Shown: positions 22,976-34,162 of the stretch, one piece after another | How the letters are laid out: every line of letters begins with the position of its first letter | Numbering within the stretch: position 1 is the first letter of the stretch | Origin: Pyricularia pennisetigena | Taxonomy: Eukaryota > Ascomycota > Sordariomycetes > Magnaporthales > Pyriculariaceae | Length of the DNA stretch: 64,000 nt | Reading direction: 5' to 3' | NCBI RefSeq assembly: GCF_004337985.1 | Contig: NC_043741.1 | Coordinates: 4,998,140-5,062,139 of the forward strand | The notes under the pieces: model-generated | What the model was told of the DNA's origin: nothing | Seen by the model: only the letters and a program-made list of their open reading frames with translations | The model's database searches: none | Made by a program: the position numbers and the translations under genes

Positions 22976-24534
22976 TCATGCCCAATCCGGTCCCCTTTCG
23001 CTTCTGGGGGCAGGCTTCTCGTTCAACATGGTCACAGCCACATCAAACTCGACCGTTCGGCGGATTCCCTGCTTCTGTATAGGATTGTTCGAGCTGCCAG
23101 CGCTGTTTCCGCGAGCGCCATGGCTATTCGATTGAACACTGGGAGTCTCCATCGAGCCCATTTCGACATCAGTTTTGTCGCAGATCGGGGTCTGGTCCTC
23201 TTCGGTGATGACAATAGAACGGCCCTTGACTGGATCGGTCCTACGGCCAGAGCTGGGGTTGTGCGAGCTACTAGGCCACTTGCTTCGCTTTGCCTTTGAC
23301 GCACTGGCGCGGTTTTTGCTGAATAGGAAGCGGAACGCCGGCAGCATGGCCACTATTATGCCGACGGCGCACTCGAGGAAACCCCACTGGCTGAGAATTA
23401 TCGGTGTTTTGGTCGCCTCTTTGATGTCGCCCGCGACCTGTTGCATGCTGCGCACGGCTTCCGCGAGGCGGATGACAGCAAATATTATAATGATGGTCCC
23501 GAGAGAGAATATGAGCACCAAGCCGGCCTTGGCCCCCCTGGGAATCATGAGCTTCCGGAGAAGATTTAGAGGGAGGACCATGACTAGATTCTCAGGGGTC
23601 AGCATGGGAGCTAGCGTGCCGGTTCAGAGCCAAGGAGGGCATGGGATCGCAAAAAAGGCTTACTGGCAATGTCGGCCACGATGTCCGCAACCGTCGCGAA
23701 TATGAGAGATCCTTGAGCTCGACGAATATCGTTGGATCCGTAGCAGTTGGCCTCGCCGATGACTATGAGGAAGAGTTAGCCGTCCGTGGTTGGACCTCTG
23801 CAGTTTCCTCGCAAAGAACAGAGGCAAGGATGCAGCGACTTACTGGTCCAGTATTTCTGGACGGGCATGCATGTCATGAAGAGGGAGAGCACACAAGCGA
23901 GATAGAGCAAGGTAACAAGTGCGAAGCAGGCCCACCATGCCTGCATGTACCGAGGAAGGCCACTGACGACGCGCTTCACAAAGAAGAGAATCGAGTATTT
24001 TGCTGCGCGTAAAAAACCCGTTAGTCAAACCAAGAAAGCTCTTTCTGCATTTATTTGAGTGAATTTTTTTTTCTTTTTGTTGCATGACGGGGCGAGCCGC
24101 ACCGGTCCATATTGTTGTCCAGAAAACAATCATTGACGCAAACATTGCCTTCAGGGACGACGTCATGTTGTCGATAAATTCGTTGAGGTTGAGCGACAAA
24201 GCTGCGAATGGGTTGTTGTCGGCCGCTTGAAAGAATCCGATGGCGACAAACAGCTGCCGCATGATGACCGTCGCCAGCGCGGCCATCGCTGTCAGGCAGA
24301 GGAAGCCGGCGATCGCCCAGTAGTCGTCGGCATGGAGGCGGCGCTGGAGGACATATTGCGAGATTCCGCGGAAGAGAGTCGCGAAAAGCGCAACCGTCCA
24401 CAGGACCCAGATGAGGATCTGTCAAGAGTGTTGGGAAAGGGGGATTTCCGTCAGTTCACCGAGCCGAAAGATGGGACGATAGTGGTTGAGTTCTTTACCA
24501 TCAAATCTCGATAACTCAGGCCATCGTAGTACAT
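22976..24534 (-). CDS. Rhodopsin-domain integral membrane protein (PTH11/SAT4-type)
   Basis: Five exons (24499-24534, 24103-24418, 23844-24002, 23664-23762, 22976-23583) encode about 405 residues. All joins keep frame and restore family blocks: WTTIWT|AKYSILFF, KYWT|IIGEANCYGSN and DIVADIA|IMVLPLNLLRKL. Seven predicted helices are followed by a polar C-terminal tail of about 110 residues. The family signature GEANCY and MVLPLNLL, with the dibasic RRLHADDYW after helix 1, matches the fungal rhodopsin domain (PF20684). No CFEM domain precedes it. Proteins of this class are plasma-membrane, receptor-like and expanded in plant-associated ascomycetes. The ligand and coupling are unknown. Confidence 0.85.
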
Positions 24535-24731
24535 GTTGGAGAGGTATACAACTCACGAGGGAAAACCTCGGCTAGATCGCGCTCGAGAAGTCCCCGAGAA
24601 AGCACAGACTCAGGAAAAGCAAGAGGAACCCATTGTCTATGTACATGTTGGTCCTCTTTTGTATAAATTATACAGCCAGATGGGAAAAGGTAGCCTCGCT
24701 CACTCACATCCACACCTCGCTACAGCCATCA

Positions 24732-25570
24732 TTACTCGCTCACATCTGGAGCCATACTTTCCGGGCTAAAGATGCGAATGTACGTAAGGACCCAGAAGGT
24801 TATGATCTTCGGCCCGCCCTGGCCCTCCGTGAGCCAATATCCAGCCCATCTTGGCTGCATCGTGCAAACCGGGGCACTGTTGCTGCGATACGACGCTGTG
24901 CGAATAAGCTGGGTCCTGCCGGCGCCAAGAAAGGGCGAAAACCATGATTGCGACCTCATCTGCTTTTGCCCAAACCAGATATCGAAGTGGGCAAGGTAGT
25001 TTTGCTCGCTTAGTTCTGCCGCCTTGTCCCAGCTGAGGCGCCCAAACGCGACCGATCCCCATCATCGTGGAGATTGCTTGTTGTATCAATATTAACCCAA
25101 TCGTGTAATGTACATACGCGGCACGCCGGGGGAGAGCATCAAGAACCCCATCAGCAGTGCGAGCTTACTCGAGTCAGCTGTGGACGAATTTGTTGGGCTG
25201 CTTTGACCTTTTGTTTCATGGCAACATGAACCTTTTCAAGCCTACCTATCCAAGAGACCAGTTATCGTTTGTTCTCTTCTTCTTTTTGTTTTTTGTCTTT
25301 CTTTTTCTTCGCACGCAACTGAAAACCTGGTGCTGCCCAAAAAAGACCCGATTATTCCGTCGGGTACTGCCAACACTTGGCTCTGCCTCCGACAAACTTT
25401 GCTGCCCCTGCTGCACCTTTACATTTAAGCTTAGGAATCACAGATCCCAGGCATTGTATACTCTCGCAGAAAATACACCAGAGAAGTACCCGAGGCCGAC
25501 GGACCCGAATCTGCGGTACAGCAATCGAAATGGCAGTCTGTCAATGCCTGCCAGGATGAAACAGAGGGGA
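24732..25570 (-). CDS. Doubtful multi-exon gene, unknown product
   Basis: Three minus-strand segments read like coding sequence. Segment 1 (about 25570-25430) contains AGIDRLPFRLLYRRFGSVG. Segment 2 (about 25190-25133) contains LALLMGFLMLSPGVPR. Segment 3 (about 25051-24732) contains NYLAHFDIWFGQKQ and RWAGYWLTEGQGGPK, ending at TAA. Segments 2 and 3 join in frame if GTACAT (25132) and CTCAG are used as splice sites. The link between 1 and 2 and the 5' end remain uncertain. Third positions in segment 3 are GC-rich like neighbouring genes. I recognise no family; the aromatic, hydrophobic content suggests a membrane protein. It could be a decayed gene. A competing frame over segment 3 is also open. 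Confidence 0.33.
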
Positions 25571-26808
25571 GCTGCCGTATACGATAGTAAGAAGTTAGCG
25601 CTGCGACGTCATACTATGTAAGTTTTGTTATTTTTATTCATTTCCGTATCAGTCAAGCTGCCGTCAAGGTTTACCCTTTCTACCATCAGCACATCCCGAC
25701 CGCTAGTTAATTACTTTGTGGCCCGCACATTCTCTTTTTACTATATCCACAACACCCCATACCTCTCGTCTCTTTTTCTTTCCGAAAAAAAAAAAGGATC
25801 CGAAAATGACCACAGCTCGCGGATGGCGCCACGCTTGTCCACGTGGGCGACCTGACTCTCTCATCCTCCGTTCCCCCTTGCCGTTATTCCCGTATCCCGC
25901 TTTGGGGGAGGGGGTTGTTCCTTGCCAGGCGAGACCCGCATGGGCGGCCCCTGTGCCCCGCGACTCATCCCATCGTTCCACTCCCTCCCACCACCGTTTT
26001 TTTTTATATGTAGTCGATCGTGATGGAGTCCGAGAGTGGAACCTGCATTGTGCACCAAGCAGATAGATCTTTGGAGTGAATTTCAACTCGGGATTTTCTG
26101 TGCTTTTTGCTGCTTTTCTCCTGTGTTTTCTTTTTTTTTTTTTTTTTCCTTCTTTTTTTTCTTCTTCACGCGCCCAGCCGCCTTTCTTTGAAACTTATAA
26201 CCCGTTCAAATTCTAAACTACGACCCAAGGTTGAGTCTTACTTCGATTTTCTCGTTGCGGCTCAAAAAAAGCGCCATGGCTATGATTGCGTCTGGGAAAA
26301 TGTGACCCAAGAGAGTGAAACATTATAGAATATTGTAAAGATATGGACCAGTGCTGATTAATATCAACAAAACTCACCTTTTCTTTTTCTCATCTGGTTA
26401 ATCAGGTGAAAACCTCCCCCAACGACCGTTGTTGCACTAAAAAGCACAGCCAAAGGACGAAAGCTCCCGTCAATGACTAATGCCAGTGACTTCGGTAAAT
26501 ATAGCCTGCAACAACCGTCATCTAGCTCACTACACTACTATGCAGATGCAACTTTGCCCCAAGGTCGTGTACCCCACACACATATGACTTCGTAAAGAAT
26601 ACGAAGGAAACGAAAGGGGGGGAAATAGAGACTATTGATTACTGCCCTAACATTAATAAATATGTAAATATTTCATCCTTTCCTCCCCCAGGTGTGGGGG
26701 CTTTTTCTCGTTTTCTTGGAAATCGCGCCGACCTTTTTTGTCGCACGCCAAAAATCCACAACAGACACACCAAAAATCCTCTCGAAACAAACCTCCCCGA
26801 ACCCTCTT
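25571..26808. other. Intergenic spacer with a MITE-like copy
   Basis: This AT-rich spacer has T-rich tracts at about 26129-26162 and no recognised gene. Copy B of the three-copy repeat lies at 26429-26514. The right end is the 3' flank of the GH3 gene. Confidence 0.5.
26429..26514 (+). mobile_element. MITE-like repeat, copy B
   Basis: This 86 bp element has the best terminal inverted repeats of the three copies: TTGTTGCA at the left end and TGCAACAA at the right. CCG occurs directly on both outer sides, which could be a 3-bp target duplication. It differs from copy C by about three changes over 83 aligned positions. It has no open frame. Confidence 0.78.
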
Positions 26809-29800
26809 CTACCTCGTGAGCTGCAGGCTCGACTGCAGCGGCAAGTTCCTGCTGCTGGCGCCGACCCAAAGCTTGTACTCGCCCGAGTGCAGCCTCCAGG
26901 CCTGGGCGGCGACGTCCCAGCCGCTCAGGTCCCTCCTGGTCAGCTCGAACTGGACCGTGGCCTGCTCGCCGGGCTGGAGCGACGGCTTGGCGAAGCCGCG
27001 CAGCTGCCTGACGGGCGCGCCGTCCTCGGGGATGCCGACGTAGAGCTGCGCGGCCTCGGCGCCGGCCACGTCGCCCGTGTTGGCCACCTTTGCCGTGACG
27101 CGGGCCACGACGTCAAAGAGGTCGACGTGGCCGCCCTCCTGGATCGGGCCCGTCGGGTACTCGGCGGCCGACAGCTCCGGGGCGGTCCAGGAGGCCTGCA
27201 GGTCCGAGTAGGAAAAGTTGGTGTAGCTGAGGCCGAAGCCGAACTCGTAGCGCGGCTCGATGCCCTCCTTGTCAAAGGCGCGGTAGTCGATGAAGACGCC
27301 CTCGGTGAAGTCGCTCTGGGGGAAGCGCTCGTAGATGCCGTCGGCGAGCGACTGGTTCTGCAGCCCGCGGTAGTCGGTCTCGTTGTGCGGGACCGAGTAC
27401 GGCATCTTGCCGCTGAAGTTCTCCTCACCGTACAGCAGGTCCGTCAGCGCGTACCCTGCGTCCTCGCCGGGCAGGTGGGCAAAGATGATGGCCGTGACGT
27501 TGGGGTGGTCGGCGAACTGGTCGACCAGGCGAACGCCGGCGTTTTGCAGCACCACGATGGTGTTGGAGCAGTTGGCTGCCACGTTGAGGATCAGGCCATC
27601 CGTAAAGTCGTCACGGAGGCCGGGCCGATCCCATCCTTCGGTGGCCCAGGCGTTGCCGTTGACGATGCAAGCGTCCGAGTTTGAGTTGATCAAGGGGTTG
27701 AAGCTTGAAAAGTCCCAGAGCAGGTGAGTCCCGTCCTTGCGTGCGCGGTAGCTGAGTGCCTCAAAGGGCGAGCCGCCGTACGCGGGCATGTTTCCTCCGG
27801 ATCCGCCGCCGCTGTAGAGCATCCCGAGGGGTCCAATCTGGGACTTGGTGCCGTTGCAGCCGAAGAAGCGGTCGGCGCAGTTGACCGACTGGGAACCGAG
27901 GTTGAAGCCCGGGCTGCCAATGTTCAGCTGGTCGGGCGCCTTGGAGGCGTAGCCAAACAGAGAAATGAGCTTGGGCTCCTTGAGCGGGAGGCTGTTCCTG
28001 GCGTTCTTGACGAGGACGTGGCTCTGGACGGCCGACTGGTAAACGGCCTCCCTGTAGGCTGGGTTCCGTCCGATCACCTTCTTGTGAGGCTTGGTCATGT
28101 CGCTAAACATGCCGGCGCCTGGCACGAAGTCCTTGTCCTGGTCGAATTTGTACCAGTTGCTAAGAATCCTATACAGCAGGTGATTTATGTGGTTAGCACT
28201 TGGCTAATGGGCCTTTGTTATGACAGATCAAGACTCTTTCAGAAGCTCACCTGGTGACCATGTCGTCAAGCCTGACCATGGGCACGGAACCGTTGTTCAC
28301 GGCCTCGACCAGGTTCGCGTCCCAATAGGGAATACCGCTGGGCATCACCAGATCCATGCCTGCGAGTGCACTTGCGACACCGGCGTGCTGAGCGCGCCAG
28401 TCCGACACGACAAAGCCCTATTGATTTGAAATGTCAGACAAGCTTTGTATTTACCAGGTGAATGAAAAAAGAAAGAAAAAAAAAAAAAAAAAAAAAAAAA
28501 AAACATAGCCAGGGATGAAGTTGCGTACCTGGAAGCCAAGCTCCGTCTTGAGCAGTCCGTTCTGAGCAGCGCTGTTCTGGCAACCGTACGAGTTGTTGAT
28601 GCGCTGGTAGGAGCACATGATGTTGCCAGTACCGGCCTTGACGGTATCAACAAACGGCCTAGACACCACTGGGTTAGACACAAGCTGATCGCCTTAGCAA
28701 GAGTCTGATCTGATTTGACTTACCAGAGGTAAAGCTCATGCATGGTCTTGTCGTCGATGTTGCTCGACAAGGCCGAAATGTTGACAGAACTTGTCTGCGC
28801 TTGCTCCTCATTGCCAACGGCGATGGTTGCGGTAGATGGGTTGCTAGGATTTCCATCAAAGTCAGCTCTTGTTTGCGTTTACATCGGTGTTTTACTCAAC
28901 AAGCCTTACCGGTAGTCCTCTTGCTCGTTAGCAATAAAATGCTGTGTTGTATCCGGTTTAGTGTTTGAGCCAAAGGTTTGGAAATAGCGCAGTATCCCAT
29001 ATCAACCTGGAACCAGCAAGAGCAGCTTCAGACGAACCTTTGTGCTTGCAGCAACTCCCTGCGACTGGATACCCTTGACAGTCTCAGCGGCAAGCTGGCC
29101 GCAGAGATAAGGGTCGTTGGAGAAGCCTAGACACAGTTAGACGGGTGGTCTCAACCATCGTAACGCCCGGGGGTGAGCATCTTCTCACCTTCCCAGTTGC
29201 GGCCACTGTTGGCGATTCGGCCGAGGGGTCCAACAACCGGCCCGAGGAGGATATTGACGCCCTTTGTGCGGTACTCGGAGCCCATGCCCGCTGCCCTCTC
29301 GTGAGCCAGCTCGCGGTTCCAACTTGAAGAGGAGCGAGTTAGCATAGTACGCCAGACTAGTAGCAATCTGAAAGGACAAAACAAGAAAATGCTGTGCGTC
29401 AGACATACGTGGCGCCCACAGAGATGCCCGAAGACCAAGAGGTGACAAAGTCGGTAGACCTCAGGCCGTTTCCTGCGTCCTGGAGACACATGCCCGGGAA
29501 TCCAAGACGGGTGATGTTGGAGATCCAACCAGCACAGCCAGTGGTGGAGGTGACGCCGCCGGTCAGGAGGACCTTCTCCTCGAGGGTCATCTGGCCGACC
29601 AGGGCCTTGGCCTTACCGATGGCCTCGGCCCAGTCCCCGGTGCCAGTTGCATTGGCTATAGAGGGACAAAGAACTGTCAGTACTGAAGGCTGCTTAGTCG
29701 TTCGAGGGAAAGGAGCAGCTGTGCTTACGGGAAGGGTAGACGGGCGGCGACTGTCCGTAGAAGAAGGTGTCGTCCTTGATGAGTTCCTGCCCCGAAGCCA

Positions 29801-29846
29801 CGGCGGCAATGCCAGCCAGGCAAGCAACCAATTTTGCTGCAGCCAT
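26809..29846 (-). CDS. Secreted GH3 beta-glucosidase
   Basis: Nine exons (29729-29846, 29409-29655, 29189-29322, 29038-29126, 28910-28941, 28724-28843, 28529-28658, 28251-28417, 26809-28168) join in frame to 798 residues. A signal peptide ([19 protein letters not shown]) leads into the GH3 N-domain with [27 protein letters not shown] and [11 protein letters not shown]. The nucleophile motif is [11 protein letters not shown] with Asp296. A GH3 C-domain ([21 protein letters not shown]) and a fibronectin III-like domain ([10 protein letters not shown] onward) complete the protein. It cleaves terminal beta-D-glucose from cellobiose or glucosides outside the cell. Length and architecture are those of fungal extracellular beta-glucosidases. 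Intron 7 carries a 28-base A/T homopolymer. Confidence 0.95.
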
Positions 29847-31323
29847 TCCGAGTTAACAGTCTCGCAGTGCCAGTCCTTGTCACAGGGCTGGAAGGTTGAG
29901 TCGACGAAGGGCGTAAGGCTACAGAGAAAGTCCTACGGTTCAAGACTGGATGACTCCCTGGGCTCAGCCGGTGACTTATACTAACTGTCCCAACATGCCG
30001 GGCTTGTAACCCTGCCGAGAGCCGTACGAGCAACAGCAAATACACTACTCCACAAACAACCATCGAGACGATTCTTGTGCATCTATTCGGCCCTATTGTG
30101 AAGTGTTCCCCCGGTTCGGATTCGTCATGTTGCAAAAGAATTCCAATAGAAATGAGGGGTCGGCAGGTTCCTATGTGGTAATGACCCGATGAATCCCCGG
30201 CCAAGGCCCCCGATCTATTCCATCCCCGTGGGGACTTGACCCGACAGGGCGGGAACCGCTTGCCACTGGACTGGGTACCGAGCCCTAGGCGAAGTTGTCT
30301 TTGGATATCAGTGAGCGGAGCACTGGGGAAAGGAAAACCCGAGGCAACGTTCTAGAACCCACAGAATACCACAAGACTCGTATAGACTTTTGCGGCCTCG
30401 TAGTTTGGCTTAAGCATAACCAAAAAAAAAAAAAACATACTCTCGGGTTCTGCGCTTCAACAGCTAGCTTCGCTCAGCACATAACCTTCCCCGGCCAATG
30501 TTCGGCAGTTACGGTTTGCTACCGGGTCACGAGTTGTCGATTTCTCTATAACACCGGGTAAACCACGGAAATACGTGCAAAGATGACGATGATGACAGGC
30601 TGGACCAAGAATCCTTCCCCACAGTTTGCTATTGTGGTTCTAAATGCAGCATGGCGCTTGCGCCGAGGCATGGTTTTTGTGCGGGGATACCAAGGTTTCC
30701 CCAACATCAAGGTGGACACGCTCGTGGACGAAAAGTTTTTTCTTTCTCGTCCATTTCCGGCCGGTCACCGATCATGTGGAATGAATACAACAGACCAGTC
30801 GTCTTGGCACCGTTGGTTTATCCCTCACCGACTCTCTGTCACCGGCTCAAGTCGCATTTGTCGGACGGCCTGAACAGAGGCCAAATTCACAACCAACGGC
30901 CATCATCACGACGGAAAGAACTGCCGGGCGTGAGTCGAACGATGACGTACTTTATCGGAACTTGCAAGCAAAACTGATATCCGCGTTGCCGAAATGTACG
31001 GCTAACCGAGATCAATAACAGCTGGGCAGTGTGGGCAATCCGAGGTTGTCCGTTTTACAGTCAGTCTACCAACCTTTGTATTATTGAAGCGGATGACAAT
31101 ACTACTTTGAGCCATTCTGCTGGAAGTTCATGCTATAACCTCCTGTCTTGGGATCCTGTTCCATTTTAAAGTTGTCGGTGCTCAAGCCGAAAGGTTTCAG
31201 TATACCATTACCCAGCTGTTTATTTTGTTTGTCATAAGAAAAAAAGTTTTCTCCGAGTCAGCGCCGAAAAGAGAACAAGCCATTTTTTTTTTTCTTCCCA
31301 ATAGCCGGAGCAACGGGGTTGCG
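29847..31323. other. Intergenic spacer, no gene recognised
   Basis: This is the promoter side of the GH3 gene followed by the 3' flank of the TPR gene. The open frames here are short, have no homology clue and are probably spurious. No repeats apart from an A run at 30421-30434. Confidence 0.5.
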
Positions 31324-32142
31324 CTAGGAGCTCACCTCTTTCAGCTTACCCCACATCTCGGCAGTCTCCTTTTCCTGGGCAGCCTTGACCTGGGGCGGCA
31401 AAAGCCTGAGCTGCGACTGGACGACCTTCCTGTCGGCGGGGCCCAAGTTGGTCATTTTGGACAGCAGCTTGTAGTCCTCTTCTGCACCCGCGAGGTTCGA
31501 CCAGCCACCGGCCTCGCTTCGCGCCCGGGCCCGCCGCATGAGCGCCTTGGCCCGTATGCGCCGCACATCCTCGGCCCGCTGACGCCTCGCGCTCTGGGCC
31601 GGCGTCTCGGCCTTGGTCGGAAGCGCGGGTCCCGCCTTCGCCGCGCCCGCGCTGACTATCGTCTCCTCGACGTCTGCCTGTTCTTCCGCCTCGGAGGCCT
31701 TTTCGGCCTCGGCCTGCTCCGCATCCGCCTTTTCGGCCTTGTCCAGCCGGTCGAGGGATTCGGTAGCGGCCGTTGTGGCCTCCTTCCATTCCTTGAGCTT
31801 GAGGTAGCAGGCGGCGATGTTAGACTTGAGGACGGCGACTTCGTAGTCTAGGTAGTTGGGACAGGCGGCGATCGCCTGGCTGTATTTGTCCAGTGCGGCG
31901 TCGCATTTTCCTGCCGTGAAGAGAGTATTTGCTTCTGTCTTGGCCGTGTTGGACTCTTGAACGAGCTCCTGTGCAACCCATCTGCGTCAGCGCCCTTCTT
32001 TCGGGGTTTTGTTGTGGTCTGGGCCATCTACACCGACCTTTTCCTCCTCTGGGGGAAATCTCGCAGGGATTGCTTCGTCGTCGGCCGTTTCCACAGGCGG
32101 CTGGGCGCCCTTTTTGTCGTCGCTAGAAGTATCGGTCGTCAT
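31324..32142 (-). CDS. TPR repeat protein (TTC1-like)
   Basis: Two exons (32038-32142, 31324-31968) encode 249 residues. An acidic N-terminus (FPPEEEK) joins ELVQESNTAKTEANTLFTAG across a 69-bp intron with the less common donor GTCGGT. Three tetratricopeptide repeats follow: KTEANTLFTAGKCDAALDKYSQAI, the VLKSNIAACYLKLKEWKEATTAA repeat, and a C-terminal KALMRRARARSEAGGWSNLAGAEEDYK repeat after an Ala/Glu-rich linker. The layout matches small eukaryotic TPR proteins of the TTC1 kind, which act as cytosolic co-chaperone adaptors binding Hsp90/Hsp70 tails. The gene is divergent from the HAD phosphatase. The specific partner is inference. Confidence 0.85.
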
Positions 32143-32730
32143 TATTGGAGGAATCGATGCGATCACTCGGGTCAGGTTCCGATTTTTTTCGTCAGTTACT
32201 CAGGGTCCAAGCAGGGGGGTCACTGCAGAAATTTGACGGTTGCACTTTGTGACGTTCAGGCTAGTTAGTCTACTGTAAAGTAAGGGACGGGATGGCAGAA
32301 GCCTGTCGAGCTTATTTGGCGCGATCCGAAGCTCTTGCTTACAAAAAAAAAAAAAAAAAGCGTCGTCCCGCCAATTCCCTCCCAACCACGAGGCAAGCAC
32401 AAGCCAAGGGGCGTGACGTAAGTTGGCTAGACCCCGCTAAAGCTCTTGGGCTAGGCACCAAAGTGTCGGTAACGATGGTAAGCATTGACACGTGGGGGGG
32501 TACGCGCTCGAATTCTCTGCCCCGCGTCAGGTACCGATTCGAGTTTCTTTTTATGCTGTTACAGTGCAATTTCTAGAGTCTAGCAAAGTTTATGCGTGCA
32601 AGTACCTTGTTGTTTGCTTATCCCGGAGTCCATCCTTTCCTTAACCTCCAAAGGCCACAACCAATTTAATTTCCGGAGCAATACGCCATCAAAGGCCAAG
32701 CCACGGCCATAAAAATTCCAAAAACACAAA
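32143..32730. promoter_or_regulatory. Divergent promoter, TPR and HAD genes
   Basis: This 0.6 kb spacer separates two divergent starts. It includes an A17 tract at 32342-32358. No specific element was recognised. Confidence 0.5.
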
Positions 32731-33665
32731 ATGGCGTCAACCGCAACGTAAGTCACATGATCAGCACGCCTCATCATCCAAAAAAAAAACCCCCTCAGCA
32801 ACTTACACTCACTCACACTCACACACCCCTTAGTAACCCACCCCCGATAAGAGCCTGCCTCTTTGACATGGACGGTCTCCTCCTGGACACCGAGGACCTC
32901 TACACCAAGTGCATCAACGTCGTGCTGGCGAGGTACTCGCGGCCCAACCTCCCGTGGTCCATCAAGGCCAAGCTGCAGGGCCGGCCGGCGGCCGAGGCGA
33001 CGCACATCTTCCACTCGTGGGCCAACCTCCCCATCAGCAACGAGCAGTACCTGGCCGAGTTCTCAGCCCAGCAGCGCGAGCACTTCCCCAGCGCCGCGCC
33101 GCTGCCCGGCGTCGAGAGGCTGCTGGCCGACCTGCGCAGGGCCCGGGACGGGGGCGACGGCGACGCATCCCCCCGGAAGCCGCTGCACCTCGCGCTGGCG
33201 ACGAGCTCGACGCAGGTCAACTTCAGGCTCAAGTCGTCGCACCTGGCCGACCTGTTCAGCGTGTTCGAGCCCGAGCACCGCGTGCTGGGCGACGACCCGC
33301 GCATCCCCAAGGGCAGGGGCAAGCCGCTGCCCGACATCTACCTCGTGGCCCTGGCGGCGCTGAACGCGTCGCTGCCCGAGGGCGAGGCCCAGATCCGGCC
33401 CGAGGAGTGTCTGGTGTTTGAGGACAGCGTGCCGGGCGTCGAGGCCGGGCGCAGGGCCGGCATGCAGGTCGTCTGGGTGCCGCATCCCATGCTCAAGAAG
33501 GAGTACGAGGGCCGCGAGGACGAGATCCTCGCCGGGAGGATGGGGGAGGCCGGGGATGTGGCCGACGCAGGAAAGGTAGGCGAGATTGGTGACGGCTGGG
33601 GATTGTACTTGGAGACATTGGAGAATTTTCCCTATGAAAAGTACGGCATCCAAATACCGGCGTGA
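32731..33665 (+). CDS. HAD-superfamily phosphatase (GS1/DOG1-like)
   Basis: Two exons (32731-32747, 32834-33665) encode 282 residues; the tiny first exon gives MASTAT and the second continues NPPPIRACLFDMDGLLLD. HAD motif I is FDMDGLLLD, with the nucleophile and acid/base aspartates. Motif II is LALATSST, motif III the Lys of KPLPDIY, and motif IV EECLVFEDSVPG. The alpha-helical cap between motifs I and II is of the C1 type, as in yeast Dog2 and human pseudouridine-5'-phosphatase. It would dephosphorylate a small phosphorylated metabolite in the cytosol; the substrate is not deducible. The C-terminal tail has a Gly/Asp-rich insertion. Confidence 0.9.
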
Positions 33666-34162
33666 AGCAGTTGAATCCGGCACTGGAAAGAGAGATCAAG
33701 CATATGAGGCCGAGGTGGTAAGGTTCCTAAAGAATACCACCACCAAACACACACATCGGAAATAGAATGGAGGCGGGTTCTGACTTGATGCATTCACATG
33801 ACCAATGTATGGCCGACTCCCGAATCACAAATCACATGTTTGTGTAAGAGATTGCCCAAAGTAAATGTTTCATTCATACATAAAAAAAAGAAATCCCCCA
33901 AGCGCCATTGACCACCCCAAAACCTCCCCTCCTTTCTATAAAGTCCGTTTCGCTCCAGCGTAGATGATTCGGCCAAAAAGTATCGCAACGAAATGCCCAT
34001 GCTCGCTATGTTCGCTAAAAGAATAAAAAGACATCATTCTTTGGGAGGGAGAAGTAAAAAGAAGAAGAAGAAAAAAAAGAGTTGACAACATAATAATACA
34101 ATCAACAATGGCTTTGTAAAACTTCAACCCGCTAACAAAGAGAGAAAAAAAAAAAGACAAAA
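33666..34162. other. Convergent 3' spacer
   Basis: This spacer lies between the HAD phosphatase and the Q-rich regulator, both ending here. It is A-rich, including AAG/A tracts at 34055-34078. No gene was recognised. Confidence 0.55.

Noticed and set aside
24732..25089. Competing open minus-strand frame containing STMMGIGRVWAPQLGQ
   Set aside because: Its codon third positions and peptide are less coding-like than the overlapping frame used in the doubtful gene model; kept only as an alternative.
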